A DNA stretch of 64,000 bases from Actinomycetota bacterium (GTDB lineage Bacteria; Actinomycetota; Thermoleophilia; Gaiellales; Gaiellaceae): positions 37,623 to 101,622 of the forward strand of contig WLID01000006.1 of NCBI GenBank assembly GCA_009702325.1, in the 5' to 3' direction. The number at the start of each line of letters is the position of its first letter. The stretch's first letter is position 1. The position numbers and the translations under genes were made by a program. Positions 8,990-18,008 of this stretch are shown piece after piece. Below the pieces are notes generated by a model that ran no database searches, was not told the origin of the DNA, and was given only the letters and a program-made list of their open reading frames with translations.

Positions 8990-10359
8990 GTGTTCGCTCC
9001 TCTCGCGATACGGAATCCAATGTGTGCCTGTCGGCGGGCTGGGCGGCTGCGGCTGCGCATCGCACACCGAGCGTAGTCGAGCGTGGGGCTTGCAAACGAT
9101 CCTCCGCGCAGCACACGCTCAGGCGTGCCGGTCGGGTCTTCGCGACCGTCATCGGGGCGGTACGGGTACGGGGCATACGCGCTTGCGACCCACTCCCATA
9201 CGTTGCCCGCAAGGTCGCTCACCCCGTAGGGGCTTGCGCCTTCGGGGTGGCTGCCGACGCTGGCGGTTGTTCCTGCCTTCGCACCGAGGCCGACGTGTGC
9301 GTTCGCGGTCGTCGGGGCATCGCCCCAGGGAAAACGGCGGGTATCGGTGCCACGTGCAGCCTTCTCCCATTCCGCCTCTGTGGGAAGGCGGCCGTCGGCC
9401 CACGTGCAGAACGCCTGGGCGTCGAACCAGTCGACGAATGTGACGGGATGCTGCTCAAGCCATGCGGGCGGCCGCTGCCCGCTCCAGTGCGGCGGAGGGG
9501 TTGTGCCGGTCGCTTCGACAAAGACGGCGTACTGGGCGTTGGTAACGAGCGTTTCGCTGATCTCGAACGGTGCGACATCAACAGCGTGCTGGGGCAGTTC
9601 ATCGGCCGCTGCCGGCCCATGGGATGTCGTCGCTGCCCGCCCGATGCGCACGGCGCCGCCGGGGAGGTCGACCCAGTCGAACCCGGCGGCCGGGTTGTCG
9701 GTCGCGTCGGCCGCGACCCGAAAGCCGATGTAGTGGTCACGCGCTCCAGGGTGCTGCGGTCGGCGATATGAGGTTCGCAACTCATTGGGGCCGTCGACGT
9801 ACGCACCTCCACGCACGACGCGGACGGTGGTGTCGTCGTCGTAGGGGGCGTGGCTTTCGGCGACCCACTCCATCACGTTGCCGCTGAGGTCAAGAACGCC
9901 GTCGACCGATGCGCCTGCGAGGTGGCGCCCAACGGGTCCTGGCCGACCGATGCCGGCGGCGAACCGGGCGTGGGCGGCTGTGGGTGGGAGATCTCCCCAT
10001 GGCCACAGCCGATCGTCTCCCCCACGTGCCGCGGCCTCCCACTCGATCTCTGTCGGAAGCCGGACACCGGCCCAGGCACAGAACGCGACCGCTTCGGCGA
10101 ACGTGACGTAGGTGACGGGCACGTCGGCCTCCCCTGGCGGGATCGAGCCACCATCGAAGCATCCGGGTGCGGGTGCGCCGGTGGCCTCAACGTAGGCGAG
10201 GTACTGAGCGTTTGTGACGGGCGTGCGCGAGAGCCGGTATGGCGCGACATGAAGGTCGCGTTCCGGCGTTTCGTCCGGCTCGGCGGGCCAGGCGGCGCGA
10301 ACGTCGCTCCCCATGGAGAACGGCCCGCCCGGAACGAGCCGCCACACGATCTCGGTCAC
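8986..10359 (-). CDS. Tandem SUMF1/FGE-sulfatase-fold protein lacking the FGE cysteine pair
   Basis: Two formylglycine-generating-enzyme folds in one 457-aa chain: domain one about 1-215, domain two about 225-457. Each begins with a VxLPGG-type strand, has ETxVTNAQY or TPVTNAQY, RLPTExEWExAARG, a WPWGD or FPWGD block, a GNVxEWV block, and ends in GFRVA or GFRIA. True FGE uses two cysteines between RGGS and GFR; here the segments contain only Tyr/Ser/Arg in domain one and one cysteine (RCAMRS) in domain two, which corresponds to a conserved non-catalytic position. So formylglycine formation is unlikely. Role unknown; starts at GTG overlapping the CocE stop. Confidence 0.85.
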   Translation of the reverse strand: MTEIVWRLVPGGPFSMGSDVRAAWPAEPDETPERDLHVAPYRLSRTPVTNAQYLAYVEATGAPAPGCFDGGSIPPGEADVPVTYVTFAEAVAFCAWAGVRLPTEIEWEAAARGGDDRLWPWGDLPPTAAHARFAAGIGRPGPVGRHLAGASVDGVLDLSGNVMEWVAESHAPYDDDTTVRVVRGGAYVDGPNELRTSYRRPQHPGARDHYIGFRVAADATDNPAAGFDWVDLPGGAVRIGRAATTSHGPAAADELPQHAVDVAPFEISETLVTNAQYAVFVEATGTTPPPHWSGQRPPAWLEQHPVTFVDWFDAQAFCTWADGRLPTEAEWEKAARGTDTRRFPWGDAPTTANAHVGLGAKAGTTASVGSHPEGASPYGVSDLAGNVWEWVASAYAPYPYRPDDGREDPTGTPERVLRGGSFASPTLDYARCAMRSRSRPARRQAHIGFRIARGANT

Positions 10360-12260
10360 GACGCGGGAATCACCGGTAGAAGCGCGTGCGAGGGGTGGCC
10401 GGCATCGACGTAGACGACTTGGTGGGCGACGACCTGGTGTGTATGGCGCCCCATCGCCTCGCCGGTGTTCGGGTTGACGTCAAGGCGCGGCCAGTTCGAC
10501 GAGGAGATGTCGATTCGGATGCGATGCCCGACATCAAACAGGTTGCTCGTCGCCGGAATGCGAATCGTCACTGGGACGATCTCGCCCGGAGTGAGGAGCA
10601 CCTCGTGGTCGAACCCTTCGCGGTAGCGGCAGCGGATCACCGAGTCGTGCAGCAGCATGTCGAAGCCGGTTGGGTAATCCGCGTTGGCAGGGTGCACGTC
10701 GATCACCTTGGCGGTGAAGTCGGTGTCGAGTGCGCTGGAAGAGATCCAGAGGTTGACGATGACGTTGCCCGTCACCTCGACGGGTTGGGTGAGCGGCTCG
10801 GTCTGGAAGACGAGGACGTCGGGCCGCTCCGAGAGCCGCGGGAACGGCTCTTCCGAGCCAAAGAACTGTGGTGCCTCGCGTTGATCGGCAGGGCCTGGTG
10901 TTAGTAGGTCTCGCAGGCGCAGCACGGGGTGGAGGAATCGGCTCCACGCAGGCTCCATGCCGGGGCCCTCGCGGGGGAGCTCGCCGATCGCGCAGTAGAC
11001 CCCACCGACGGTCGGCACAGGGTGCGTCGGATCGAACGTGTAGCGGCATGGCTCTGCGCCGCTCGGTGGTGGTGTCGTTGAGAGGTCGCCGTTGCCGTGC
11101 AGGTAGTAGGGGGTGTCGATGCGGCGCGCGAGGGGCCACTCGTGCTCGGCGCGCCAGGTGCCGCCGTGGTCGAGCTTCCCTTCCGATGTCTTGAGGCCCG
11201 AGCCGCCTCCCATGACAAAGAGCTGGATTGGCGGCTCGTCGGCGGGGTGGCCTTTGGCGTCGTTTGGCAGCCAGCGGCTGAAGTACTCAAGCTGCTCTTC
11301 GAAGTACCGATCGACGCCCCACACGCTCTGGGTGCCGAAGTCGACTTCGTGGCAGTACGTCGCTTCACCACGCATTCCGACATGGCTCCAGGGGCCGATG
11401 ACAACCCTCTGCGGCGAATCGTTCTTTGCCGCCATTGCTGCCCAGTACTCGAGGTCGGGTCCGGCCCACGGGTCGAACCAGCCCGACGAGACCGTCATCG
11501 GCACATCTGCGTGTTGCGGGTAGTGGCGCTCGTAGTCGCAGGAGATCTGCGCCCACCAGTCGTCGTAGGCGCCGCGGCGGTAGTAGTTCATCAGCGTCTG
11601 CTCGAGTGGCGGCACGTGGCGGAGAGCGGTCTGCCCTTCTGTCCAGGGTGTCGCCCGGAAGAGCTCGCGGAGGTTCTTCAGGTCTTCCCAGACCTCGTCG
11701 ATCTTCTCTTGGTCGCCCGCGATGTCTTGCGCGTCTTGGGCATGGATGAAGAGTGCCCAGAACATCTGCCCTTGGAAGGCGCCGCCTTCGCGCGCACAGT
11801 TGAAGTAGTTGTTCGTCGTAACGACGTCGGGCCAGATCGCCGTTAGATGCGGTGGGTTTTCGAGCGCCATGCGAATCTGTACCTGGCCCGCGTAGGAGCT
11901 ACCGCAGGTGCCAACGCGGCCGTTCGACCACGGTTGCGCGGCGATCCATTCGACGATGTCGTAGCCGTCGCGCCCGGTGTGTGGGGTCGCACTGTGGAAG
12001 TAGGTGCCCGAGCCTTCGGAGCGGTAGCGATCACGCATGTCGACGAGGACGACCGCGTAGCCGCGCGGAACGAAGAAGTCGGCGATCTCCTCGTAGCGTT
12101 TCGTCGCCTTGTCGTAGGCCGTGTGGAGCATGATCGTCGGGAACGTTCCCTCGGCGTACGCACCGTCGACACCTGGTCGGTAGACGTCGAACGCCAGGCG
12201 GACGCCGTCCCTCATCGGAACCATCAGATCCTTTGAGACGACGATTCCGTATTCGCTCAT
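10356..12260 (-). CDS. CocE/NonD-family serine hydrolase, copy A of a tandem pair
   Basis: 634-aa alpha/beta hydrolase with C-terminal jelly roll. The nucleophile is S122 in GSSYAG, the acid lies in SGWFDPWAG and the histidine in IGPWSHVG. The C-terminal half carries SSALDTDFTAKVIDVHPAN and the end TNLFDVGHRIRIDISSS-type block. It shares its N-terminus (MSEYGIVxSKDxMVPMRDG) and almost every block with the next gene, so the two arose by tandem duplication. It is more distant from the CocE at 2455. A 23-bp gap separates it from its twin, one of the few non-overlapping junctions of the operon. Confidence 0.9.
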   Translation of the reverse strand: MSEYGIVVSKDLMVPMRDGVRLAFDVYRPGVDGAYAEGTFPTIMLHTAYDKATKRYEEIADFFVPRGYAVVLVDMRDRYRSEGSGTYFHSATPHTGRDGYDIVEWIAAQPWSNGRVGTCGSSYAGQVQIRMALENPPHLTAIWPDVVTTNNYFNCAREGGAFQGQMFWALFIHAQDAQDIAGDQEKIDEVWEDLKNLRELFRATPWTEGQTALRHVPPLEQTLMNYYRRGAYDDWWAQISCDYERHYPQHADVPMTVSSGWFDPWAGPDLEYWAAMAAKNDSPQRVVIGPWSHVGMRGEATYCHEVDFGTQSVWGVDRYFEEQLEYFSRWLPNDAKGHPADEPPIQLFVMGGGSGLKTSEGKLDHGGTWRAEHEWPLARRIDTPYYLHGNGDLSTTPPPSGAEPCRYTFDPTHPVPTVGGVYCAIGELPREGPGMEPAWSRFLHPVLRLRDLLTPGPADQREAPQFFGSEEPFPRLSERPDVLVFQTEPLTQPVEVTGNVIVNLWISSSALDTDFTAKVIDVHPANADYPTGFDMLLHDSVIRCRYREGFDHEVLLTPGEIVPVTIRIPATSNLFDVGHRIRIDISSSNWPRLDVNPNTGEAMGRHTHQVVAHQVVYVDAGHPSHALLPVIPAS

Positions 12261-12283
12261 CGGCTCGTCTTTCGAACGGTGGC

Positions 12284-14185
12284 TTACGCCGGGATGATCG
12301 GCAGGATGATGTGCGACGGGTGGTCGGCGTCGGCGAACACGGTCTGTTCGGCAACCACCTGGTGGGTGTGACGCCCCATCGCTTCGCCGGTGTTCGGGTT
12401 GACGTCGAGGCGCGGCCAGTTTGACGAGGAGATGTCGACCCGGATGCGATGGCCGACGTCGAACAGGTTGCTCGTCGGAGGCAGCTCGATCGTGACGGGG
12501 TACACCTCGCCCGGCGTCATCATCACTTCCTTGTCGTAGCCCTCGCGATAGCGGCAGCGGATGATCGAGTCGTTGAGGATCATGTCGAAGCCTTCGGGGT
12601 AATCCTCGTTGGCCGGGTGGACGTCGATCAGCTTGGCGGTGAAGTCGGTGTCGATCGCGCTCGACGAGATCCAGAGGTGCACCTTCGTGCGTCCGGTGAC
12701 TTCGGTTGCCGTGGTGAGCGGCTCGGTCTGGAAGACCAACACGTCGGGACGCTCGGAAAGGCGTGGATAGGGAGCCTCAGCGCCGAGGAAGGACGGATCT
12801 TCCTTCTGATCGACCGGCCCGGGTGTGAGGAGGTCGCGCAGCCGAAGCACCGGGTTGAGCAGGCGCGCCCACGCGGGCTCCATCCCCGGACCGTCGGCCG
12901 GGAGTTCGCCCTGGGAGCAGTAGAGGCCACCGAGCGTCGGCACAGGATGCGCCGGGTCGAAGGTGTAGTGCAACGGCTCCGCGCCAGCTACAGGCGTGCT
13001 CGTCGAGAGGCCACCGTCTGTGTGGAAGTAGTACGGCGTCTCGACACGGCGGGCGAGCGGCCATTCCTGTTCGTTGCGCCACTTGCCACCGTGGTCGAGC
13101 TTGCCCTGCTCCGTCTTGCGGCCCGAGCCGCCGCCCATCACAAAGATCCGTACGGGTGCTTCTTCGGCGGGCTGGCCGGTTGCATTGTCAGGCAGCCAGC
13201 GGTTGAAGAACTCGAGCTGCTCCTCGAAGTAGCGCTGCACGCCCCAGACGCTCTGCGGGCCGAAGTCGACCTGGTGGCAGTACGTCGCGTCGCCGCGCAT
13301 GCCGACGTGGCTCCATGGGCCGACGACGAGGCGCATCGGCGACTTCTTCAGCTGCGTCATCGAGGTGAAGTACTCGGTGTCGGCGGTCGGGAACGGGTCG
13401 TACCAGCCCGTCGACATTGTCACGGGGATGTCTTTGTGCTCGTTCCAGAACTTGGTGTAGTTGTGCTCGACGCGGTCCCAGTACTCGTCGTACATGCCAC
13501 GGGTGTGGTACGCGATCATCGACTCTTCGAGGGTCGGCACGAGCCGGAGCGAGGTGTCGCCTGCCTTCCAGGGGTACGCTTTGTACATCTGGCGCAGGTT
13601 CTTTAGGTCATCCCAGATCTGGCTTGCCTTGCTCCAGTCGTCGCGCACTTCCTGCGCGTCCTGCGCGTGGATGAAGAGGGCCCAGAACATGTGCTGCTGC
13701 ATCGCGCCGCCTTCGCGACACTGGTTCTGGAAGCTGTTTGTGGGAACGACGTCGGGCCAGATCGCTGTCAGGTTCTTTGGCGCCTCGATCGCGGTACGCA
13801 CCTGCGTGATCGCGGCGTACGAGCTGCCCACCGTGCCGATCTTTCCGTTCGACCAGGGCTGGCTGCCGATCCAGTCGCAGATGTCGGCGCCGTCGCGGCC
13901 GGTGTGGGGTGTCGCAGCGTGGTAGTAGACACCTGAGTACTCCGACTTGTAGCGGTCGCGAAGGTCGATCAGCACGACGTTGTAGCCCTTCGGTACGAAG
14001 TAGTCGGCGATCTCGCTGTAGCGCTTGTCGGTCTTGTCGTACGGGGTGTGCAGCATGATCGTCGGGAACCGGCCCTCGATCCACACGCCGTCAACGGCAG
14101 GCCGATAGATGTCGAAGGCGAGACGGGTGCCGTCCCGCATTGGGACCATGACGTCCTTTGAGAGGACGATGCCGTACTCGCTCAC
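12284..14185 (-). CDS. CocE/NonD-family serine hydrolase, copy B of a tandem pair
   Basis: 633-aa paralog of the preceding entry with the same GSSYAA-type nucleophile region (serine in VGSSYAAITQ), STGWYDPFP for the acid and VGPWSHVG for the histidine. The nucleophile motif ends in AA here and AG in the twin, a visible difference beside the active serine that could shift specificity. The frame is open about 290 bp further upstream, but GTG 14185 matches the twin's start exactly and overlaps the HyuA stop (GTGA). Being co-translated with hydantoinase subunits suggests a linked substrate. Confidence 0.9.
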   Translation of the reverse strand: MSEYGIVLSKDVMVPMRDGTRLAFDIYRPAVDGVWIEGRFPTIMLHTPYDKTDKRYSEIADYFVPKGYNVVLIDLRDRYKSEYSGVYYHAATPHTGRDGADICDWIGSQPWSNGKIGTVGSSYAAITQVRTAIEAPKNLTAIWPDVVPTNSFQNQCREGGAMQQHMFWALFIHAQDAQEVRDDWSKASQIWDDLKNLRQMYKAYPWKAGDTSLRLVPTLEESMIAYHTRGMYDEYWDRVEHNYTKFWNEHKDIPVTMSTGWYDPFPTADTEYFTSMTQLKKSPMRLVVGPWSHVGMRGDATYCHQVDFGPQSVWGVQRYFEEQLEFFNRWLPDNATGQPAEEAPVRIFVMGGGSGRKTEQGKLDHGGKWRNEQEWPLARRVETPYYFHTDGGLSTSTPVAGAEPLHYTFDPAHPVPTLGGLYCSQGELPADGPGMEPAWARLLNPVLRLRDLLTPGPVDQKEDPSFLGAEAPYPRLSERPDVLVFQTEPLTTATEVTGRTKVHLWISSSAIDTDFTAKLIDVHPANEDYPEGFDMILNDSIIRCRYREGYDKEVMMTPGEVYPVTIELPPTSNLFDVGHRIRVDISSSNWPRLDVNPNTGEAMGRHTHQVVAEQTVFADADHPSHIILPIIPA

Positions 14186-16275
14186 GAGTTCCCCTTTCGG
14201 ATGATGAGGTTGCCGTAGGTGTCTACCGTCACGGTGTAGTGCGGGTGGACGACGATCGTTGAGTCGAACTCTTCGACGATCGCGGGGCCGTCGAACACCG
14301 CGCCAGCCGTGAGTCGGTACCGATCGTAGATTGGGGTTTCGACGAAGCCACCCGCTTCTGCGAAGTAGACCTGACGGTGTTCTTTCGGGGTTGCCGTGAT
14401 GCCGGTCTCGTCGAGGGGTCGCAGCGGTGGCTTCGCGATCTTGCCGACGGTGGTGAGGCGAAGGCTGACGCACTCCGTGGCCTCGGCAGGTGCGGCGAAG
14501 CCGTAGGTGCGGTCGTGCTCGGCGTGGAAGCGGGCGAGCAGCTCCGGTGTCTGCGATCCGTCGAACGCGCCTTGCGGCAGCGGAATCGTCAGCTCGTAGC
14601 TCTGGCCGACGTAGCGCATGTCGATCTGGCGAATGAACGCGATCTGTTCGCGCGGCATCCCTTCGCTTGCGAGTTCGGCGGCACCGGCTTCTTCGAGCGC
14701 ACGGAACGACTCTTCGATCTCTGGTGCATTGAGTTCGTCGAAACGACGCATGAGCGTTGCCGAGGCGTCGCGCTTGAGGTCGGTGCCGAGCAGGCCGGTG
14801 GCCGAGAAGATGCCGGGGCTTGCCGGGATCAGGAGCGTTGGCATTTCGGCGTCGCGAGCGAGTGCGTTGGCATGCACCGGGCCTGCCCCACCGAACGCGA
14901 CGAGCACGAAGTCGCGTGGGTCGTAGCCGCGCTGCACCGAGATCAGGTGGAGTGCGTTCACCATGGCGGCGTTCGCGATTTCGACGATGCCGTTGGCTGC
15001 CTCAAGCACGTCGAGACCGAGCGGGCCGGCGAGCTTCTCCTGGATCGCGTTGCGAGCGCCCTCAATGTCGAGGCCGATCTCGCCGCCAAGGAAGTACGTC
15101 GGGTTGAGTCGACCAAGCACGACGTTCGCATCGGTGACGGTCGGGTCGGTGCCCCCTCGGCGGTAACAGACCGGGCCCGGATCAGCTCCAGCGCTGCGTG
15201 GGCCGACGCGAAGCAGGCCGCCCGAGTCGACCCAGGCGATCGAGCCGCCGCCTGCGCCGATCTCGACGAGGTCGATGACGGGCGTGCGTACCGGGTAGCC
15301 CGAGAGCGACTGGCCGCCGACCGCGCCGCCTGCGTGCGAGCCGACCGAGTAATCCTTGGTGATGCTCGGGGAGCCCTTCTGGATCAGGCCGACCTTGGCG
15401 GTCGTGCCGCCCATGTCGAACGAGAGGATGTCGGGATAGCCGAGCTGGCTGCCGAGGTTGGCCGAGGCGATGACGCCGGCCGCCGGACCCGATTCGACCA
15501 TGAAGACGGGCTTGCGGGCAGCTGCACCCGAGGTGAACACGCCGCCGCTTGACTGCATCACGAGCAGCTCGGCGGTGACGCCTGCTTCGGCGAGACGCTT
15601 CTCGATGTTTTCGAGATAGCGGCCGACGACGGGGCGGATCGCTGAGTTGATCACGGTTGTGCTTGCCCGCAGGTATTCGCGGAATTCGGGCGCGACTTCG
15701 GATGAGAGGGAGATCGGGATGCCCGGCAGCTCTTCGGCGAGGATCTCGCCAACGCGCTTCTCGTGGGCTGGGTTGATGTAGGCGTGCAGCAGGCAGACGG
15801 CGACGGCTTCGACACCTTCGGCGCGCAGGCGCGCGGCGGCCTCACGAACGGACGCGTCGTCGAGCGGCTTGAGCACTTCGCCTCCCGGCCCGAGCCGTTC
15901 GATCACGGTCAGTGCACGGTCGCGCGGGACGAGGGGAGGGGTCTTCTCGAACTGGGTGTCGTACAGCGACGGGCGCGTCTGGCGGGCGATCTCAAGCAGA
16001 TCGCGGAAGCCATCGGTGGTGATGAAGCCGCCGCGGGCGACCTTGCCTTCGATGATGGCGTTGGTCGCGACAGTCGTGCCGTGCACGACGAAGCGGACAT
16101 CGCCAGCGAGCACCCCGGAGTCGGTGAGGATCCGCTCAGTCGCAGCCATAAAGCCGACCGACGGGTCGAACGGGGTCGAGAGGACCTTGGCGATCGAGAC
16201 CTTGCCGGTCTCCTCGTCGATCAGCGTCGCGTCGGTGAAGGTGCCTCCGATGTCGATTGCCAGCCTGACGCTCAT
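14182..16275 (-). CDS. Hydantoinase/oxoprolinase subunit A (HyuA family), copy 1
   Basis: ATP-dependent ring-opening amidohydrolase subunit of the N-methylhydantoinase/acetone carboxylase/5-oxoprolinase family, 697 aa. The N-terminal actin-like ATPase shows DIGGTFTDATLID (8-20), a second phosphate loop DMGGTTAKVGLI, and GAGGGSIAWVD. It needs a HyuB partner to act on a cyclic amide such as a hydantoin or 5-oxoproline. The upstream HyuB copies 16272 and 18005 overlap in series and are probably its partners. ATG 16275 overlaps HyuB by four bases. Substrate identity is open. Confidence 0.92.
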   Translation of the reverse strand: MSVRLAIDIGGTFTDATLIDEETGKVSIAKVLSTPFDPSVGFMAATERILTDSGVLAGDVRFVVHGTTVATNAIIEGKVARGGFITTDGFRDLLEIARQTRPSLYDTQFEKTPPLVPRDRALTVIERLGPGGEVLKPLDDASVREAAARLRAEGVEAVAVCLLHAYINPAHEKRVGEILAEELPGIPISLSSEVAPEFREYLRASTTVINSAIRPVVGRYLENIEKRLAEAGVTAELLVMQSSGGVFTSGAAARKPVFMVESGPAAGVIASANLGSQLGYPDILSFDMGGTTAKVGLIQKGSPSITKDYSVGSHAGGAVGGQSLSGYPVRTPVIDLVEIGAGGGSIAWVDSGGLLRVGPRSAGADPGPVCYRRGGTDPTVTDANVVLGRLNPTYFLGGEIGLDIEGARNAIQEKLAGPLGLDVLEAANGIVEIANAAMVNALHLISVQRGYDPRDFVLVAFGGAGPVHANALARDAEMPTLLIPASPGIFSATGLLGTDLKRDASATLMRRFDELNAPEIEESFRALEEAGAAELASEGMPREQIAFIRQIDMRYVGQSYELTIPLPQGAFDGSQTPELLARFHAEHDRTYGFAAPAEATECVSLRLTTVGKIAKPPLRPLDETGITATPKEHRQVYFAEAGGFVETPIYDRYRLTAGAVFDGPAIVEEFDSTIVVHPHYTVTVDTYGNLIIRKGNS

Positions 16276-18008
16276 GCAGTCCTCCTCAGATCGCGGGTAG
16301 CCGCCTCGTCGAGCTCGGCTCGGCCGGAACTCAGGTCGACGGCGACGCGGTAGATGTCACGAGCGCGCTCGGCACTCACTTTTCCTTCGCGGACGTCGCG
16401 CACTACCCGTTCGGGATCGCGCTTCTCGGCGGGGCCGTAGCCACCGCCTCCGCAGGTTCGGCAGCTCACGATGTCGCCCGGCTCGAGCTCAACGGTCGAC
16501 TTCGCGTTCAAACGGATCTCCTCACCGTTGCGGATCACGACGTACTCCGCCTTCAGGCCGGATTGGCCACCGAAGGCGCCCCATGGGCCAGCCTTGTCGC
16601 GGTCGGCGAGCACGGTGAAGGTCGTGTGGCGGTCGAAGAGGTAGTCCTTGCGGAGGCCGAGGCCGCCACGGAAGGTTCCGGGGCCGTCGGAGTTCTCGAC
16701 GAGCGAGAGGCCGACGATGCGTACCGGGTAGTTCAGCTCGGTCTCTTCGATCGGGGCGTTCTCGGTGTTCTGGCCGTGCGCCTGGACGGCATCGGGGCCG
16801 TCGCTCGCATGTCTGCCCCCGTACCCCCCCGCGAAGGTGTCGTAGAAGCACGTGTACTTCCCGGCCTCGATGTCGAGGGAGCCGAATCCGGCCTGCGCCA
16901 TCATCCCCTTCGTTCCCGCGGGGAGCTGGTCGGGCATCGAAGGGATGAGCGCCTTGAAGATGATTTCGACGAGCCGCGTTTGGGTCTCCCAGCCACCGAC
17001 GACCGGTGCGGGCCAGGTGCAGTTTGCGACGGTCCCGGGTGGGGCATCGAGCGAGAGCAGCCGGTAGAAGCCGTCGTTGACGGGCGTATCTGGGTCGAGC
17101 AGGCACTTCACGGCGTAGGCGCACGCGGAGTAGGTCATCGCGTAGGTCGCGTTAACCGGAGCGCGGCGCTGCGGATCGCAGCCCGCGAAGTCGAAGTGGA
17201 CGCCATCGGGGCGCAGCTCAACCTTTGCGCGCAGGTAGACGGTCTCGTCGGTGTAGCCGTCGGTGTCGACGAACCCTTCGCATTCGTAGACACCGTGCGG
17301 AAGCTTGGCGAGCTCGGCGCGGGCGCGGCGCTCGGTGTACAAGACGAGCTCGTCCATCGTGCGCAGGAGCAGGTCGCTCCCGTGCCGCGCTGCGAGCTCG
17401 GTGATCCTGCGGACACCGGTGTTGTTTGCCGCGACTTGTGCGCGCAGGTCGCCGGCGGTCTCGTGCTTCGACCGGATCTGCGACAGGACGAGCTTGAAGA
17501 TGTCCTGCACGATCTTTCCTTCACGGACGATCTTGACCGGCGGGATGATCACGCCTTCCTGGAAGACCTCGCGGAATGCCCCGATGCTTGCGGGGGCGCC
17601 GCCGCCGACATCGACGTGGTGGGCGATGTTGGCGACGTAGCCGAGCAGAACGCCCTCGTGGTAGACAGGCGCGATCAGCGTGACGTCGTTCAAGTGCACG
17701 CCGCTCGGGTACGGGTCGTTCGTGATGATCATGTCGCCTTCGGCGATGTTCTCGGGGCCGTACGTGCGGATCGCCCGAGGCGTCTGCTGCACCATCGAGC
17801 CGAGGTGCACTGGTTGCGCGAATCCCTGCGCGATCGCGCGGAGGTCACGATCAAAGAAGCACGTCGAAAAGTCGGATCGCGTCTTGATGTTTGTCGAGTA
17901 CGCGCTGCGCTTGAGCGCGAGCACCATCTCGTCGGTGGCGGCGATCAAGGCGTTCCGGATCACCTCGAAGGAGATCGGATCGACGCCGACACCGGTTGTG
18001 CTGCTCAT
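16272..18008 (-). CDS. Hydantoinase B/oxoprolinase subunit (HyuB family), copy 1
   Basis: 578-aa HyuB subunit, which binds metal and forms the ring-hydrolysing complex with HyuA. Family blocks are plain: DPISFEVIRNALIAATDEM at the start, STNIKTRSDFST, NDPYPSGVHLNDV, HHVDVGGGAPASIG, EVFQEGVIIPP, NNTGVRRI, ENAPIEETELNYPVR and the final CRTCGGGGYGPAEKRDP. It is a close paralog of the next gene, differing mainly in surface positions. Overlaps both neighbours by four bases, which implies co-translation in fixed ratio. Confidence 0.92.
   Translation of the reverse strand: MSSTTGVGVDPISFEVIRNALIAATDEMVLALKRSAYSTNIKTRSDFSTCFFDRDLRAIAQGFAQPVHLGSMVQQTPRAIRTYGPENIAEGDMIITNDPYPSGVHLNDVTLIAPVYHEGVLLGYVANIAHHVDVGGGAPASIGAFREVFQEGVIIPPVKIVREGKIVQDIFKLVLSQIRSKHETAGDLRAQVAANNTGVRRITELAARHGSDLLLRTMDELVLYTERRARAELAKLPHGVYECEGFVDTDGYTDETVYLRAKVELRPDGVHFDFAGCDPQRRAPVNATYAMTYSACAYAVKCLLDPDTPVNDGFYRLLSLDAPPGTVANCTWPAPVVGGWETQTRLVEIIFKALIPSMPDQLPAGTKGMMAQAGFGSLDIEAGKYTCFYDTFAGGYGGRHASDGPDAVQAHGQNTENAPIEETELNYPVRIVGLSLVENSDGPGTFRGGLGLRKDYLFDRHTTFTVLADRDKAGPWGAFGGQSGLKAEYVVIRNGEEIRLNAKSTVELEPGDIVSCRTCGGGGYGPAEKRDPERVVRDVREGKVSAERARDIYRVAVDLSSGRAELDEAATRDLRRTA

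Noticed and set aside
8986..10359. A true formylglycine-generating enzyme
   Set aside because: Both domains lack the active-site cysteine pair and no sulfatase gene is near.
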